DNA of 64,000 bases from Aphis gossypii (taxonomy: Eukaryota; Arthropoda; Insecta; Hemiptera; Aphididae). Positions within the stretch are counted from its first letter, which is position 1. Each line of letters starts with the position of its first letter. A program made the translations under genes and the position numbers. Shown here piece by piece: positions 51,491 through 64,000 of this stretch. The stretch is taken from assembly GCF_020184175.1 (NCBI RefSeq), contig NC_065531.1, positions 52,907,213 to 52,971,212 on the forward strand. Direction: 5' to 3'. Below the pieces are notes generated by a model. The model saw only the letters and a list, made by a program, of their open reading frames with translations. It was not told the origin of the DNA and searched no databases.

Positions 51491-52367
51491 GCCGTGGCAA
51501 AAGCTCTGTATAATATGCGTTGCATTGATGATGACGACGGCTGCGTCTTTTATTTAATAATTCCTACACCTACGTATTTAGAATATTTATATATATTTTT
51601 ATATAAACATTTAATGTTCTATCGCATATGCATCGTATATTATTTATATTATTGTATTGTAGTTTTTGCCGGTCGGAAGTTTATTAGTTACGTATTATAT
51701 AATATATTTTATTGCGCACACATGTCTTATTGTATTTTTTGCGTTCATTCTTGTTTTTAACATCTATATATTAATATACATGTGTACATCACGATCGCAT
51801 TCTGTTTTATTTTTTTAAGTTCTGTTTTAGGAGCATAGTCGTAAAAGCAGCGCAGAATATACTATACAGCGCTACACCAAATTTAAATTTTATTTTTTAT
51901 ACATTACTATTATATTTATCAGTTATCAGTGTTATCACATACAAAATTACGAGTAGGAACTGCAGGTATTGAAATTTTCATTAAAAACATTACTCGTTTG
52001 AGTACATATTGTGATTATGATGTAGCATCATTTTTATGACTAAATAACTGAAATTTATACCATAAAATAATTAATTTTTTTATATACATGTCTTAATGCA
52101 ACATAAAATCTAGGTAATAAAAGCATATTATTTTGACTATTTTACATTATTTTTACATGATTTATTAATGCAAATTATAAATAAATAAAAAAAAAACATT
52201 TTATTATCATACAACCTATGTAATTATATATAAACATAAAACAATGTAGCTATTTAATTACTATAGGTACTTAATATTATATTGTATTATTATAAAAAAA
52301 AAAGCCATGTATGTTCGTCTAATATAATAGTATAATGAGTAGGTAAACTAAAAAAAAAAACAAAAAA

Positions 52368-52530
52368 GGTGAGCAAGTGGACACAGCTCTGCTATGTACT
52401 GCAATAATTAATGTCACTATAAAATGTATAATCATTTAATTTCAATGATGAACATCATTATTTATGCAAAATCCAATTCTGAGTGGAGATGTCAGCCTAC
52501 ATCACTATACGTATATTTTATGGAAAGTTT
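52368..52530. repeat. Fragment of a probable dispersed repeat
   Basis: AGGTGAGCAAGTGGACACAG opens a segment that later contains CCAATTCTGAGTGGAGATG at about 52472. I recall this pairing from interspersed aphid repeats, but nothing in this window proves it. Related words (AGGTGAGCAGCTTGCTCC) occur at 16252. Boundaries are approximate. Confidence 0.3.
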
Positions 52531-54128
52531 TTTTTTTTTTTTATTGCTATTTGAGGAGTAATTAATTTTATTATTAAAATTACAACAAGTTGATTTCAAG
52601 AAGAATTTCTAAAAACATTGCATTTACTATAGCTATTATTAATATTGAATCATGATAACGATACGAGTATATTATATTTAAATACCATTTTATATTATTG
52701 TTATAATAACTTTAATCACAGGAATGGCATAATGTTATTCACGAAAAAAAATTCCAAATAGTTCATTTTTACCATCGAATTAATTTTTTTACTATAGAAG
52801 TATTTTGATGACACCTGTTAAAAACCATGACTGTCTTATTCTAGGTATGTATATTTTATTTTACATTATTTTGCAGAGTAAAGAATTTTGTGTATATTTC
52901 ATAACTAACCTTAAGTATAATTCTTAGTGTGCGATATCCGTTATATTCATAAAAATAAAATTTGCGAAACCTAATTAAGAAATTGCTAGAAAAACGTATT
53001 TCCGGCCATTAAACGCAATGATTATCAGGTAAGAAAAGGAGTTACATTTGGATTTTAAAATTAAGTTTAAATTTTTAAGTGAATAGCACGGTTTATACTT
53101 AAAAAAAACAAATCTATAAAGTTAATTTTCACTATTAATAAGTATGCTGGACAACATGATGAATATCCCTTTTTTTCTTATTCCAAAAAAAAAAATATTT
53201 ATTACTAGAGCTAGGATTTTAAAGCATAATAAGCAATTAAAAGTACACTCTTGTTTTAAAATGAAAAAAAAAGAAGTATATTTACTTTAAAAAAATCAAA
53301 AAAAGCATAACCAAAAACTAACATGAGCTACTTATAAAAAAAAAAATTAAAAAAATTGAATTATTCATTTTAATTGAAAAAAAAAATAACCACAGTGTAT
53401 TTCCTAAGATTTTCAGTAGGGAAGCTGACTCTATTGTCCGACAGAATATTTTTATACATAGAAAATGAACTGTCTATATCAACTGGAGTGATCACTGCAT
53501 ACTTCACACAAGAAATTCAAGAAATTTCAAATTAAAACGCTTTTGTTTTATATCAAAAAAAAAGTAAAATCTATTTGATCAAAAATTAATTTTACGTAAA
53601 AGTTTCTATTTTTTTTTTTTTTAAAGTTTTTTTTATGATTTTGATTCTAACCATTATATACAGCTAGGTAATTATTTTGTTCAATAAATTATTATTTACT
53701 TATTCATTAATTATTTATGCATAATCTTATTTTCGTAACGTAAAATAGCATTGCAGTTATTTTTATATTTTTAAATTACTTATTTTTTAAGTACGCTTGT
53801 CTCTGAAACAATGGATACATAAAAATAAAAATACTGTATGATAAAAATTATAATTTTACGCAAACTAAGTATGTGGAGTACTGGGGTAAATTAAGCAAAA
53901 TAATAATAAATGTGTTACGGTTATCTGCGTTTTATTAAAATGCAATAGGACAAATACCATTGTTAGATTTCTCTTATACTTTTAGTAGAATCCACTAAAA
54001 TAATCATGAACAATTTTTAGTCTAAAATACAACTATACTGTATGGAATTTTTCGAAGACGATTTTAATACATTTTTTTAAATATAAAAATAAAAAAAAAT
54101 ATATTTTCATATAAAATTAAATAGACGC

Positions 54129-54266
54129 GGTTTACACTGGTACTAAAGTGTTAAATAAATTTTTCTCAAGAAAATATTTTGGTTCAAATTGGTACAAATT
54201 AAATTAGGTGTAATTAATGATTAAAAAAAAAATGAAATATGTAGACATTGTGGTACCAGTGTAACC
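54129..54266. mobile_element. Small MITE-like element with terminal inverted repeats
   Basis: GGTTTACACTGGTAC at 54129-54143 faces its inverse GGTACCAGTGTAACC at 54252-54266 (one indel). The 108-bp AT-rich interior has no coding. The total of about 138 bp suits a MITE. The extended arms remain weakly alike (AAAGTGT / ACAATGT). No clear target-site duplication is seen. Confidence 0.5.
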
Positions 54267-55505
54267 CACTTAAATTAAATGATTTAGACATTTCGAATTA
54301 AACGACGTAAACAATAATTATACTAATACGATAGTACTGACTTCAAAGACATAGGTACAATTGACAAAAATAACATTTGGCGTCTTGTGGTTTTAAGAAA
54401 TCGAGAAAAATTTATTATGGTGTATCAATAGCTACTATATAATTATGTGATTTAGGTAATCGGCCATCGCAGTTAAACGGGCTGCACCGAACTATGTACG
54501 ATTATAATTTAAATTACTTCGAAGCGTGACCTAAAATTACGAAAAAAAAAATAATATCATTTTAACGGGATACCTATACGTGTTATTTACAGTAATGCAC
54601 AATAATATAGTCTTGTTGGTGAGTATTATATAGACTGAAGTAAACTTAACGTCTAAACATAATGTGGAATATATGGGACAATATAAGACGTACTAGGTAA
54701 ATATTAATATAACATCAATATTCATTATACGCATTAATCAGAAAAAAAAAATTAATAATAATAATGGTGGTGTAACTTCATAATATTATAATTTTATTAT
54801 TTGCGTGGTTCAGCCGTCTGAAACGGATAATAATTCATCTGTTTAATATGTATATTGTACATTTATGTATATGCATGTATGTAATGTGTGAGTGCGTAAT
54901 CGGATAACCAGAATTAACTGTACCTACTTGTTCCACCTGTACACGAGAACCATATACCATATATTATTGTCTATAATACCTGTTGTACGCAATAACGACC
55001 TGTTATACATTGGGCTGCCTTTTCATTAGCGAGGAACATCTTCCGTTATTAACTGAAATCATATTTTGATATTTTTATTTATAGTGGAAGTTTTTCAATT
55101 GTATCAATAAATGATTAATTTTATTATATGCTTTATATTCCTTAATTTTTAAACACTAAATCATTGAGTCCTGAGACGAAACTAGACATCCTATAAAAGT
55201 GTATGATCACTATAATTCATTACATATTTCTATCATTAATTTTATGCATAAATAGTAAGATTGATATTTCCCATATATTTAAATAATAAAACCACAACGA
55301 TCTTAAAAACCAATATACGAAAATTAAAAAAATCAATTAAGATTACTTCCACTTTTCCCACACAATTATTACCTAATTACTAATATAATAAATCAAGAAA
55401 ATATGTATTTATACACGTCATTTGTTTTCGTCTGGGATACTTCTAAAATCTAACTGGTGCAAAATTATACTTTATTCCACAAATGTTAAGATAAGTGATA
55501 CTGTT

Positions 55506-55528
55506 GGGTTTGTGGGTGGGGGTGGGGG
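55506..55528 (+). other. Canonical G-quadruplex-forming sequence
   Basis: Four G-runs (55506-55508, 55514-55516, 55518-55522, 55524-55528) have loops of 5, 1 and 1 bases, matching the G3+N1-7 rule on the plus strand. It lies about 230 bp before the GC island at 55.7 kb, in AT-rich sequence, so a role near that island's promoter is possible. Confidence 0.7.
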
Positions 55529-55734
55529 TGAGTAAGTAACCCGTGAATCAAGTTGAGTCAGTCAACAACGCTTATATCATTTTTTAAATAATTTATCTAC
55601 CAAACTCTACTACCACTGTACCTATTCTCTTTTCCCCACCAACTAACTTCAAATGACTACGATCTGATTTATAATAATAGGTATATACCTACCAGATACC
55701 TATAATAATAATAGTTCTATAAAACGGGTGTTAT

Positions 55735-56505
55735 ACAGGCAACCGTCGTTCACCACCGCCGCCGCCGACGGTGTGTAACGGACACGGGTAGTAGGGGACG
55801 ACGGGATCGACCGGTGCTGTGGCTGTGGCTGGAGCAATTAGACGGGATGACTTACCATTTCGCCGTCGACAGTGTGACGTTTCGCCGGTTGCAGGCGACG
55901 GCGTGTAAAGTTCCCAAGCTACGACCTTAAATAATATACAAGCGCATAATGATATACGTAATATCGTTTAAGAACGTACCGACACCGGAAGCGGCGCTAC
56001 GACCATACAATATCATACCTCGTGTAATACACGCATATAATACTGAGATCGATGAAGGATGACAGCCGCTACCGGACGGTATGGGAGAGACAACGGGCGC
56101 GAGCACCTTATGCGTACATAAAATATTATATATTTATATCATACGCGTATACACTGGATATATATAAGTATTTTTCAAGTCTCGACTACCCCTGCCCAAC
56201 CCCTCCCCCGCAACCATCCAGAAAATGCGGCACGCACGCGGAACCGTGAGTTTCCCACGGGCGCCGACTCGAATCGCTAACCGCACCGCCACCGCGACCG
56301 GATATTGAAAAACGTTTCTCTCCGCGAGCGAGCAAACATCGGAACAGTTTAACCGGGCCGACGCGCCGCCACCACCACCACGAATTTTGGGTGTCCGCCG
56401 ACCCCGATGCCGGAGGTGAGAAACGGAACTGTACCGGAAATGGACGGGGACCGTGAGGATTTCGTGTCCACGCGCTTGCACTATATATAGACATGATAAC
56501 ACTGC
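55735..56505 (-). promoter_or_regulatory. GC/CpG-rich island with minus-strand first-exon candidate
   Basis: A sharply bounded GC-rich island. On the minus strand GGCGAAATG|GTAAGTCATC places an ATG exactly at a perfect donor. The exon would end at 55856 with the ATG as its last codon, a layout found in real genes whose first coding exon holds only the initiator. Without splicing the frame closes after five codons (TAA). The frames at 56134-56502 on the minus strand are glycine/arginine low-complexity and I do not call them. No downstream acceptor exon was identified. Confidence 0.4.
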
Positions 56506-56875
56506 TTTGATTATATATAACTCGTATTATACAATGTATACCTACCTACTATAATAACATGTTTCTATATTATCGATTGTCAGTGTGCCGTGACGTCGTG
56601 TATCATATTAATATATTATACACATTTGTAATATTTTAAATATTCATATGCAGTATAACTATTAACTTAGGTCGAGGTGGACCCTCTAGTCTCCGTCCTC
56701 ATTAAATACACCGCCGAGTATATTATTATACTCATTAGTCATTAAGTGTGTTACAGTGTATTTGGACTATATAGTCTCTCAATTACTGTGTATAAACCCC
56801 GATTTTTTTTTTTTAACAAAATTAAGTTAGATCTTTAAGCTCTCTTGCGCGATTTAACTTGATATACTACAAGAC
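56505..56875. other. AT-rich gene-free stretch
   Basis: Nothing recognised. Confidence 0.45.
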
Positions 56876-57208
56876 TAAGTATTAACGAGTTACTTTTTTT
56901 TCATAAGTAACTTCTAACTCAACGAGATAATTTATGTGATTAATACTACTACATACATTTTTTAAAAATAGTAAAATTTATGTTATTTGTTAAAGCTTTA
57001 ATATAAAGGTATAATAATTAATTGTATATAAAAAAATAAAAATAGCTTATTTTTAACTAAGTCAAGTTACTTTTTTTCTAACTAACGTTTAACTTTTAAC
57101 GAGTTAAATAAGTAAAAAAAGTAACTTTTAACATTAAATTTAACTTAAATTTTTCTATATTTACTTAACTTAACGAGTTAAAATAATTCGTAAACTTTCC
57201 CTGCCTTG
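56876..57208 (-). mobile_element. End of a hAT-like nonautonomous element with TAACGAGTTA subterminal repeats
   Basis: CTTTCCCTGCCTTG at 57195-57208 reads CAAGGCAGGGAAAG on the minus strand, a hAT-like terminus. Inward from it TAACGAGTTA recurs at about 57168, 57091 and 56883, along with many AAGTAACTT-like words, as expected of subterminal transposase-binding repeats. The left boundary is not clear. Confidence 0.4.
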
Positions 57209-57553
57209 CACTTATACATAACAACTAGTTATTTTAAGTTTTCATTAAAAATTTACTATAATATGTATATAGACAGATAACTAATAATATTCAATACCTA
57301 TACTAGAATAATACCTATCGAAAAAGTGTTTCATTTAAATTAAATGTCAAGAAATATCATATGTCTACAGTTGTATGTCTGTATCAAATACAAAATCTGA
57401 AAAATAACTTTGAATTTACAATATGTGGTTGCACATTTATTTTTATTTATTGTTTTCTGAATCTGCAAATTTTAATACAATTCATTTTTTTAGTTAACAC
57501 TACCCATATAACATTAATTTCTGATGTAGAAACAATGTTGGCGACAGAAGACC

Positions 57554-57720
57554 CAGGGTTGTAATATTTTTTTTTTTGAATACATGGCTAATATAAAGTA
57601 TTCGACATAATCACGTAATTATTATTTTAAAATAGATAAAAAGTAATATTTACCAAAAAAGTAATACTAAAATTATTAGCTTACTAGTTACTTATATATT
57701 ACCTTGTATAAATGATTTTA
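57554..57720 (+). mobile_element. Possible second DNA-transposon end
   Basis: CAGGGTTGTAAT starts a segment carrying AAAAAGTAAT motifs similar in style to the subterminal motifs of the element ending at 57208. Both ends face outward from the 57209-57553 interval. The evidence is composition and end-like words only. Confidence 0.25.
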
Positions 57721-58860
57721 AATTATTTATACCAGCAATAACCTACAGGTATATGAGTGTATATAAACATATTTTACCGTTGCTCAATCGTGAACTGTAT
57801 GAATAATTTAGTAAATTGATAACATTACAAATTATATAGGCACCAGGTGGCCTTAAATTTGGATTGTACTCATGTTATTACAATGTGTACCTACTTATTA
57901 AAAAAAATATGAAATAAATTCTTTTTTTTTTTATTGCTACAATGTAGATACTATATTAGTCTCTGCCCTATACTGTATAACTATTATTATATTTAAATAT
58001 AATGAGCTTATTATAGCTACAAATTCTACATATATTACTTGCTCTAAGACAAATTTTAACTAGATATTTTTTTGTTTGTGTCTTAAATAATAATTGAACA
58101 ATATACTCGTATAAAATTATTATAATTTAGTTGTCACAATATTTTGGAGATAAAATCGAATTATATAGTATATAATTATATTTGTTTTGTTTGCAATGTA
58201 TACAATAACAAAACCATAGAAAACGGTCGTAGTTGAGAAATTAATTACAGCTACGAACAAGTCGTATAATATAATATTTAATATTGTCACGTGTACGTCA
58301 TGTATTTGTATTGTTGTCATTCATCAAATTAACACGCGCTACTAACCTTCTTGGAAAAATTACTTTAATACAGAAAATGCGGAGACGTAAAAATTATATT
58401 TTGCTTCTAAGTCATGTTATTATGTTCTACAGTGTACAATCACACATATGTCACTCGGTTCCAACAACTAATATACTACTCGGATAATTTGCTATTTGTA
58501 AGAAACGTGCATCTTGTTGTAGTACAGTGAAAATTTACTGAAATTCAAATCAACAGAGCATACACACATATTTACATAATTATTATTGAATAACTCGGAG
58601 TTAAGTTATACAATATTGTTAGGTCAGTTTATTTTTCATTGATAAGTAGTATATATAGTTTATATAGATATAAAATAGGTATGTGGTAGGTATACGTTAT
58701 AAAGGATCGATGAAAAAAAAAAATTAATAACGATAACAAACTATTGATCGGAAAAAAAAATCATTGTAATACATACGCCGTACTGTAAGATTTATCCGTT
58801 ACACACAAGTTTGAGAATGAACGTGATATAGGTATATACATACTACGTAACATTTTGAGT
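57721..58860. other. AT-rich gene-free stretch
   Basis: No gene or repeat recognised. The frames at 58120-58320 and 58284-58487 look like chance. Confidence 0.5.
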
Positions 58861-59670
58861 ACATTTTTTCGACTTTCATTCAACGCGCGCTTCGTAATAC
58901 ACACCGTAATATATTACTCAGGTTTATAGTTTTATACCCGATTAAGGGTGTCGGCGAAGGGTTATTAAGCCCTATGGGAACCAGGCCGAGTTAAACGCGG
59001 TAGCTACATCATTTAGCGCCCTCATTATAACATAATCAACCGGAACCCCATACTACGGATACCCATAGTCTTATTATTTTTTTGTTGTATAGGTAGTAGG
59101 TACATCACATATAATATACGAATCTTTTATATTGTGAACGTGTGTATGTGTGTTATATTTCACCATTTGTCGGACAACACAAAAAACGATCCGAAAAAAT
59201 CCTTTTTCTCAAAAGAAACCGAATGAAAAAAAAAATGAAACGTAATTATTTTACTCTATACCGACCGGCGGCGGCGGCGGTGGTTCTCCGTGCTACGTGC
59301 TCGTTTTGTTTAGACGGGTAGAATTCACGGTGGCGGCGGCGTGTTTGGTTTGCCCGTAGTCGCACACATTATTATTTCATGCACACACACATACATTACG
59401 TCGCATATATGTATATAATAGGTACACACAAAATGTATAATAATTACATGATAAATTACATTCCACCCTGTCGAAATCAGCTTTATACACCGCGCGACGA
59501 CGTGCCAGCGTAACCTACACCCATATAGGTATATAATATCATAGTATAGGTAGGTATGTGCCACTGTCCGATCGTCGAATGGTAAATATTATAATGATAA
59601 TATAATAGTATAATTTTCTCGCGGGGTAGGTACGCCGCGTACTGTAAACAAGCGCTCTACAGTCGAATTG
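58860..59670. promoter_or_regulatory. GC-richer block, unassigned
   Basis: It contains a dense non-AT patch at about 58935-59065 with the near-palindrome AGGGTTATTAAGCCCT. It also has CGG-type repeats at 59265-59283 and 59330-59342. There is no open frame of protein-like composition. It may be regulatory DNA or a transposon scrap. Confidence 0.25.
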
Positions 59671-62600
59671 GATCCACAATCAGATTTTGGAAGATTTCAA
59701 CATAAATATTATTAAAATATTTATACACTCGAAATAATAATAATTACAATTTATTATTCATCATTATAATAATAACAATAGTAACTTAATACATAGATTT
59801 TTGTGTTTGTTATTATTATATTTAATTTTTTAGAAGGATATTCGTCCCACTTTTCAAATTCTAATTGGAGCGGAGCAAGATTTAATCTTTTTCTTTTTTA
59901 TAATTCGTTCATTTTCTCATTTTCTCTTCTTCTTAATGAACAAAAATTACATAAATCAAAATACGAAGAAATGCTAAAAATTATTATTGTTTTAATCTAT
60001 ATGTACATAAATACGAAGAGGAGCCTATACATATATAATGTTTAAATCATTACTAAACATAAACTAAATGCATTCTCCGGAAAAAATAAAATAAAAAATG
60101 TATTGTTAATATTTTATGTTTTATACATTTTGTTTATATTGCGTTACATATTTCACTGTTTAATACTTAATTCTAGTTTATTTACAAGTTTACTACTTAC
60201 TCTTAAAGATTGAATATTTAAAATAAGTACAATATCTATGATTCCTGTAAATAAATAACATAAAAAACGACAATGTTATAAGTCAATTTTTTTGAAGATT
60301 AAAAAAAACAGTTTAACTAAGTATCCTTTTATTATAACAGAAGTGGAAAGTTCGTTGCACGCGTGCAGTTTCAGACACGCGAAAAATAAAAATATTATAT
60401 CATACCTATCTTATTTTATAATTTTTTATCTTATTATTAATAATTGACATCAAAGTCTCATAAATGAGATAATAATATAAATACTTTTTCATCACAAGAA
60501 AAAAATCACATCAAACAAAATAATACATATAATGTTAAATAATACTACCACTGATATTAAGTATCTCATTTGTTAACTTACAAAATATAATGAATACATT
60601 TTTTTCTTAATTATAATATACGTATATAATTTTTTTTTTTTAATTTAATACAAAAACAAAAATCGTGTAATTTTTGACACATTACATCAGAAAAATTTTA
60701 CACTCCTGTATCATAATAATACTTACAAAAATATCATCATTTCCTTCCTCAAAGAAACTGGAATGGACAAACGAATTTACTCCAAATAGTAAAATTCTGA
60801 TTTAAATAAATTATAAATATACTTAAAAATAATACTATTTTATTAAACGTTGAATAAAAATAAATCAAAACTAATGGGTTTAGCAGCTAAAGTTGTAATC
60901 GATCTACAAAAAAAAAAGTGTTTTCTAAATTTTTATAATATGTACATTAAATGCAAATATAGTAGGTACCTTTATAAAATACGCAGGCTGAATGCATAAT
61001 TATATTATTTTCTTTATTTTTAGTAATTTTTTACTATTAGAGAAGGATTTTTAATTTTTTTTTTTTTTAATTGATTAATTCATATAGTATATATATTATA
61101 TAACCTTTAATAGTTTTATAATCTATAAATCTTGGCATTTAAGTTATAAACAATTTGAAAATCATAACATATAATTTTAGTTTTGCTCAATTTTTTTTTT
61201 TTCAAATAATGCACTGAAATATTATTCTAAGTACTATAATAGTTAGGATTGTTATTTAATTTATATATATATATATGTGTGTGTATATATATGTATGTGT
61301 GTTGTATATTTTATATAAATACATTTTTAAATATATTATAATTTAATATTTATTAATATTAAACTAGTATTGTATAATTAAAGAATCTTTTACAAATTTC
61401 ATTACCTTTTTTTTAATGTAAAATAATAATTAATAAACAACATTTAATAACTGTATAATATAATATATTATATTATTACATCATTTATTTTCACCATACT
61501 TATATAGTTATATAACATGCATAATATATGTATATATTTTATTATTTTGTTATACGTATATATATTAAATATTATATGTGTGTGTGTATGTGTGTGGACT
61601 TACCTAACTTTTTTATTATTATATTTATTAATAATTAATCATATCATAAACATTATATGTTATAAATATATATAGAAATACAATTATGCAACATGTACAT
61701 TATGCATACATTTTCAAATTTGAACTCGATATGAAAATGTCGAACCAAACTATCAATCATTTAATACCTACTATTCGAAAATCAATCTTGAAAATATTTG
61801 TTATACAGGCCTTACTTACGGGATACGATAGTTTCAAGTCAAAATATTTTTAAAAAAGTTTTTAGAATTCTTCAGAAATTATTTTAAAAATTGATGTATT
61901 ATTAATTTTGAGCTATACCTAATTAGAGACCATATCAAGCCTCGTTAGATATCTATTTTGTTTTTGCAATTTTTTATATTTATTGTAATGGAAAAAGTCT
62001 ATTTTGGAGAAAACCATAATAATATTTCGTGACTACAGTTGTTTTATTGATAAAAACATGATTACCTACAAAGTTTTATGTATTATACATATTTTTCTAA
62101 TGTACTGATTGTACTGTCATAAACATTTAACATGCGGCCAACTCCCACACTACTGCAGTCTACAGAATACCTAGAGTTTAAGTTCAAGTTTGGTAAAAAA
62201 TATTATAATTTGATTCGGTTTTAATTCGAGAAAATAAGAACCTTGTATTCAATTTTTGATTCTTAGGTAGTAACTTCAAAATAATTTGTTAATTTCTACG
62301 ATTTTTATGAATTTTAACAATAAATGCTTTAAAAAATAATATCGTGGCATTAAAATTACGTTGGTTTTCCCCGATTAAAAAAATAACTACTAAAAATTTT
62401 TGAGTTTGAGCTCTCCAAAGTACAAACTAAATTCAAATACATATCAAGAACTACCCTTGTTTTTGAAAATCAAAATATTTTATTAACAACTTATCATGAA
62501 CTCGTCGAAAAAAAACACCATGATAAAATCAATATACATTCATTGTTCCGTTCAGAATCTAAAATGCGTGTTTATAGTACCAACAAAATACTATTAAATT

Positions 62601-63971
62601 TAATATAGTTTACAATAGTTCGATTTACTGTGATTAATGTATCTAATTTATTTTACCCAATTCAGTTCAAAATTTTCCTCATAAAAATTATTAATTATTG
62701 CGTACATTCAAAAATAATTCATAATAATATTTTTTTGAGTAGAACATCGGGCAGGTTATATAATAATTATTTTTGTATAAATATATTATTTTAAGAATTG
62801 TTTATATATATATAATGTACATCAAACGACCACATAAACTATAACGGAAATAAAGTATAAATATTTTTATGTCAAAGAAACACGCACACATTATGTGTAT
62901 ATATAATATATTATATAAGTCATAAAATATAACATACGCATATATTATGGCATATGCACTCGTGGAACTTTCAATGTTAGGTATATTTTATATGTAGCCA
63001 CAATTTTGAAACGTTCATAGTAATTTTAATGTTGCGTAAAAAGTATAAAAATAATAATGATAATAATAGTGTTTGAAAAATAATAGTTTAGGACATAGTA
63101 TTATGATGCATTTCCCATAATATAATATTATCTGAATGCCATAATTTTATAATACGTACTCATCAAAGTAATAAAAAATTATCTAAATAAACGCCTATTA
63201 TAGCCAACAACAATTTCAAAATACTAAAATGTAAAAAGAAAAATTATTTATTGGTATGTAATAAAAGTTTTTTTTCAGTAGTTCACAATTATTTAGTATA
63301 TTTTTTTGAAATAACAAAAATTCGCAAAAATTTCGTAATTAATAATTTATAAATGTTTAAACAATATGATAATAGTTTTTTTTTACTTCCTAGTTTTTTA
63401 AAAGACATTAGACGTAAATTAGGTTTAATTAATTTTATATTCCTAATAGTTAGAATATTTTTTAATTAATTACTTGCAAATTTTTTAAGTCGAAATGAGT
63501 TTATAACCCTGCTTGTCTAAACTTTAAATATTAACACTTATGGTAATAAATGTATATCAATTTTCCATGTACAAATATGATTACAGGTAAATATAATCGA
63601 CAGATGGAAAATCTATGCAGTAAAAAATGAACAAAAAGCATTTAAGCATTTTGCAAGTCATTCTTAGTTGGCGGTTTTTTTTTAAAAAAATAAACATAAT
63701 TATTATTTCTAGAAACACACCGCACACGTGACACGTTCATCAACTGCAGGGATCCGCAATATATTATATTATCAAAATTATCATGAATCAAGGTATTTTT
63801 TTAGATGTCTCCAACTACCCGAGATATTCTATATAGATACTGTTTAATATATATTTATAATAAGAGTTAAGTTTTATAAAATGTATTTTTTAAATAATTA
63901 ATTATCTAAATGAAAATAAATCATATAATAAAAAAAATAAATAAAGCTATAGTGGCTTATAGACGATGGTC
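59671..63971. other. AT-rich gene-free stretch to the window end
   Basis: AT-rich DNA with poly-T runs and TA/TG microsatellites (61262-61304, 61576-61597). No supported gene; the 80-codon frame at 59803-60045 is not recognisable. Confidence 0.5.
61262..61304. repeat. TA/TG compound microsatellite
   Basis: TA repeats pass into TG repeats and back again. A similar TGTG tract follows near 61576-61597. Confidence 0.8.
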
Positions 63972-63996
63972 GAGGGGTTTAGGAGTTTAACCCCTC
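63972..63996. repeat. Hairpin at the window edge
   Basis: GAGGGGTT, nine bases, then AACCCCTC. It is a perfect 8-bp stem that could be part of a repeat terminus running off the window. Confidence 0.5.
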
Positions 63997-64000
63997 ATAA

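Larger units (their letters stand above)
51490..55500. other. AT-rich gene-free stretch
   Basis: AT-rich DNA with many poly-A/T runs (52180-53640). It contains the two repeats listed separately (52368-52530, 54129-54266). The 88-codon frame at 51494-51760 is tyrosine/isoleucine/cysteine-rich and looks random. Confidence 0.5.

Noticed and set aside
56134..56502. 122- and 102-codon minus-strand frames
   Set aside because: Glycine/arginine/tryptophan low-complexity composition typical of GC island DNA; two different frames are open over the same bases.
1..64000. tRNA, rRNA, CRISPR array, viral genes
   Set aside because: None of the expected motifs or protein signatures were seen on either strand.

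Overview
The window is very AT-rich eukaryotic DNA with long gene-poor stretches, simple repeats and decayed transposons. It is most consistent with an insect, probably an aphid. The main support is an insect-type gustatory receptor gene with canonical GT-AG introns. Frequent GTAGGTAC/TAGGTACCTA words and hAT and LINE debris agree with this but do not prove it. The species cannot be named from the sequence alone.

Layout. Positions 1-2.1 kb are AT-rich with one less AT-rich block. 2.2-3.8 kb is a CpG- and triplet-rich island with a strong splice donor on the minus strand. 7.2-9.5 kb holds a nearly whole but dead hAT-superfamily transposon of the ZBED5/GTF2IRD2-like type, with recognisable ends and an imperfect 8-bp target duplication. 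20.2-24.8 kb holds a complete six-exon gustatory receptor gene on the plus strand (367 codons), the best-supported gene here. 26-27.2 kb is another GC-rich block. 28.1-28.7 kb holds the 3' tail of a LINE followed by the end of a short TA-flanked repeat, whose relatives also lie at 4.0 kb and inside receptor intron 2.

31-43 kb is mostly featureless AT-rich sequence. 43.1-44.3 kb contains two inverted repeats; the larger has arms that share peptide similarity. 44.3-45.8, 47.4-49.2, 50.8-51.5, 55.7-56.5 and 58.9-59.7 kb are GC-rich islands that look like promoter or first-exon DNA. At 49.2-49.7 kb a compact intronless gene encodes an unrecognised 128-residue soluble protein, with a TATA-like box and two polyadenylation signals. 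The rest, to 64 kb, is AT-rich with MITE-like repeats, DNA-transposon ends and microsatellites.

The two genes have no evident functional link. The receptor would act as a ligand-gated channel subunit in taste neurons. The 128-residue protein is an orphan. Several GC islands end in good splice donors but have no recognisable coding exon nearby, so they may be first exons of genes whose bodies lie outside the window or across long introns. I saw no tRNA, rRNA, CRISPR array or recognisable viral gene.
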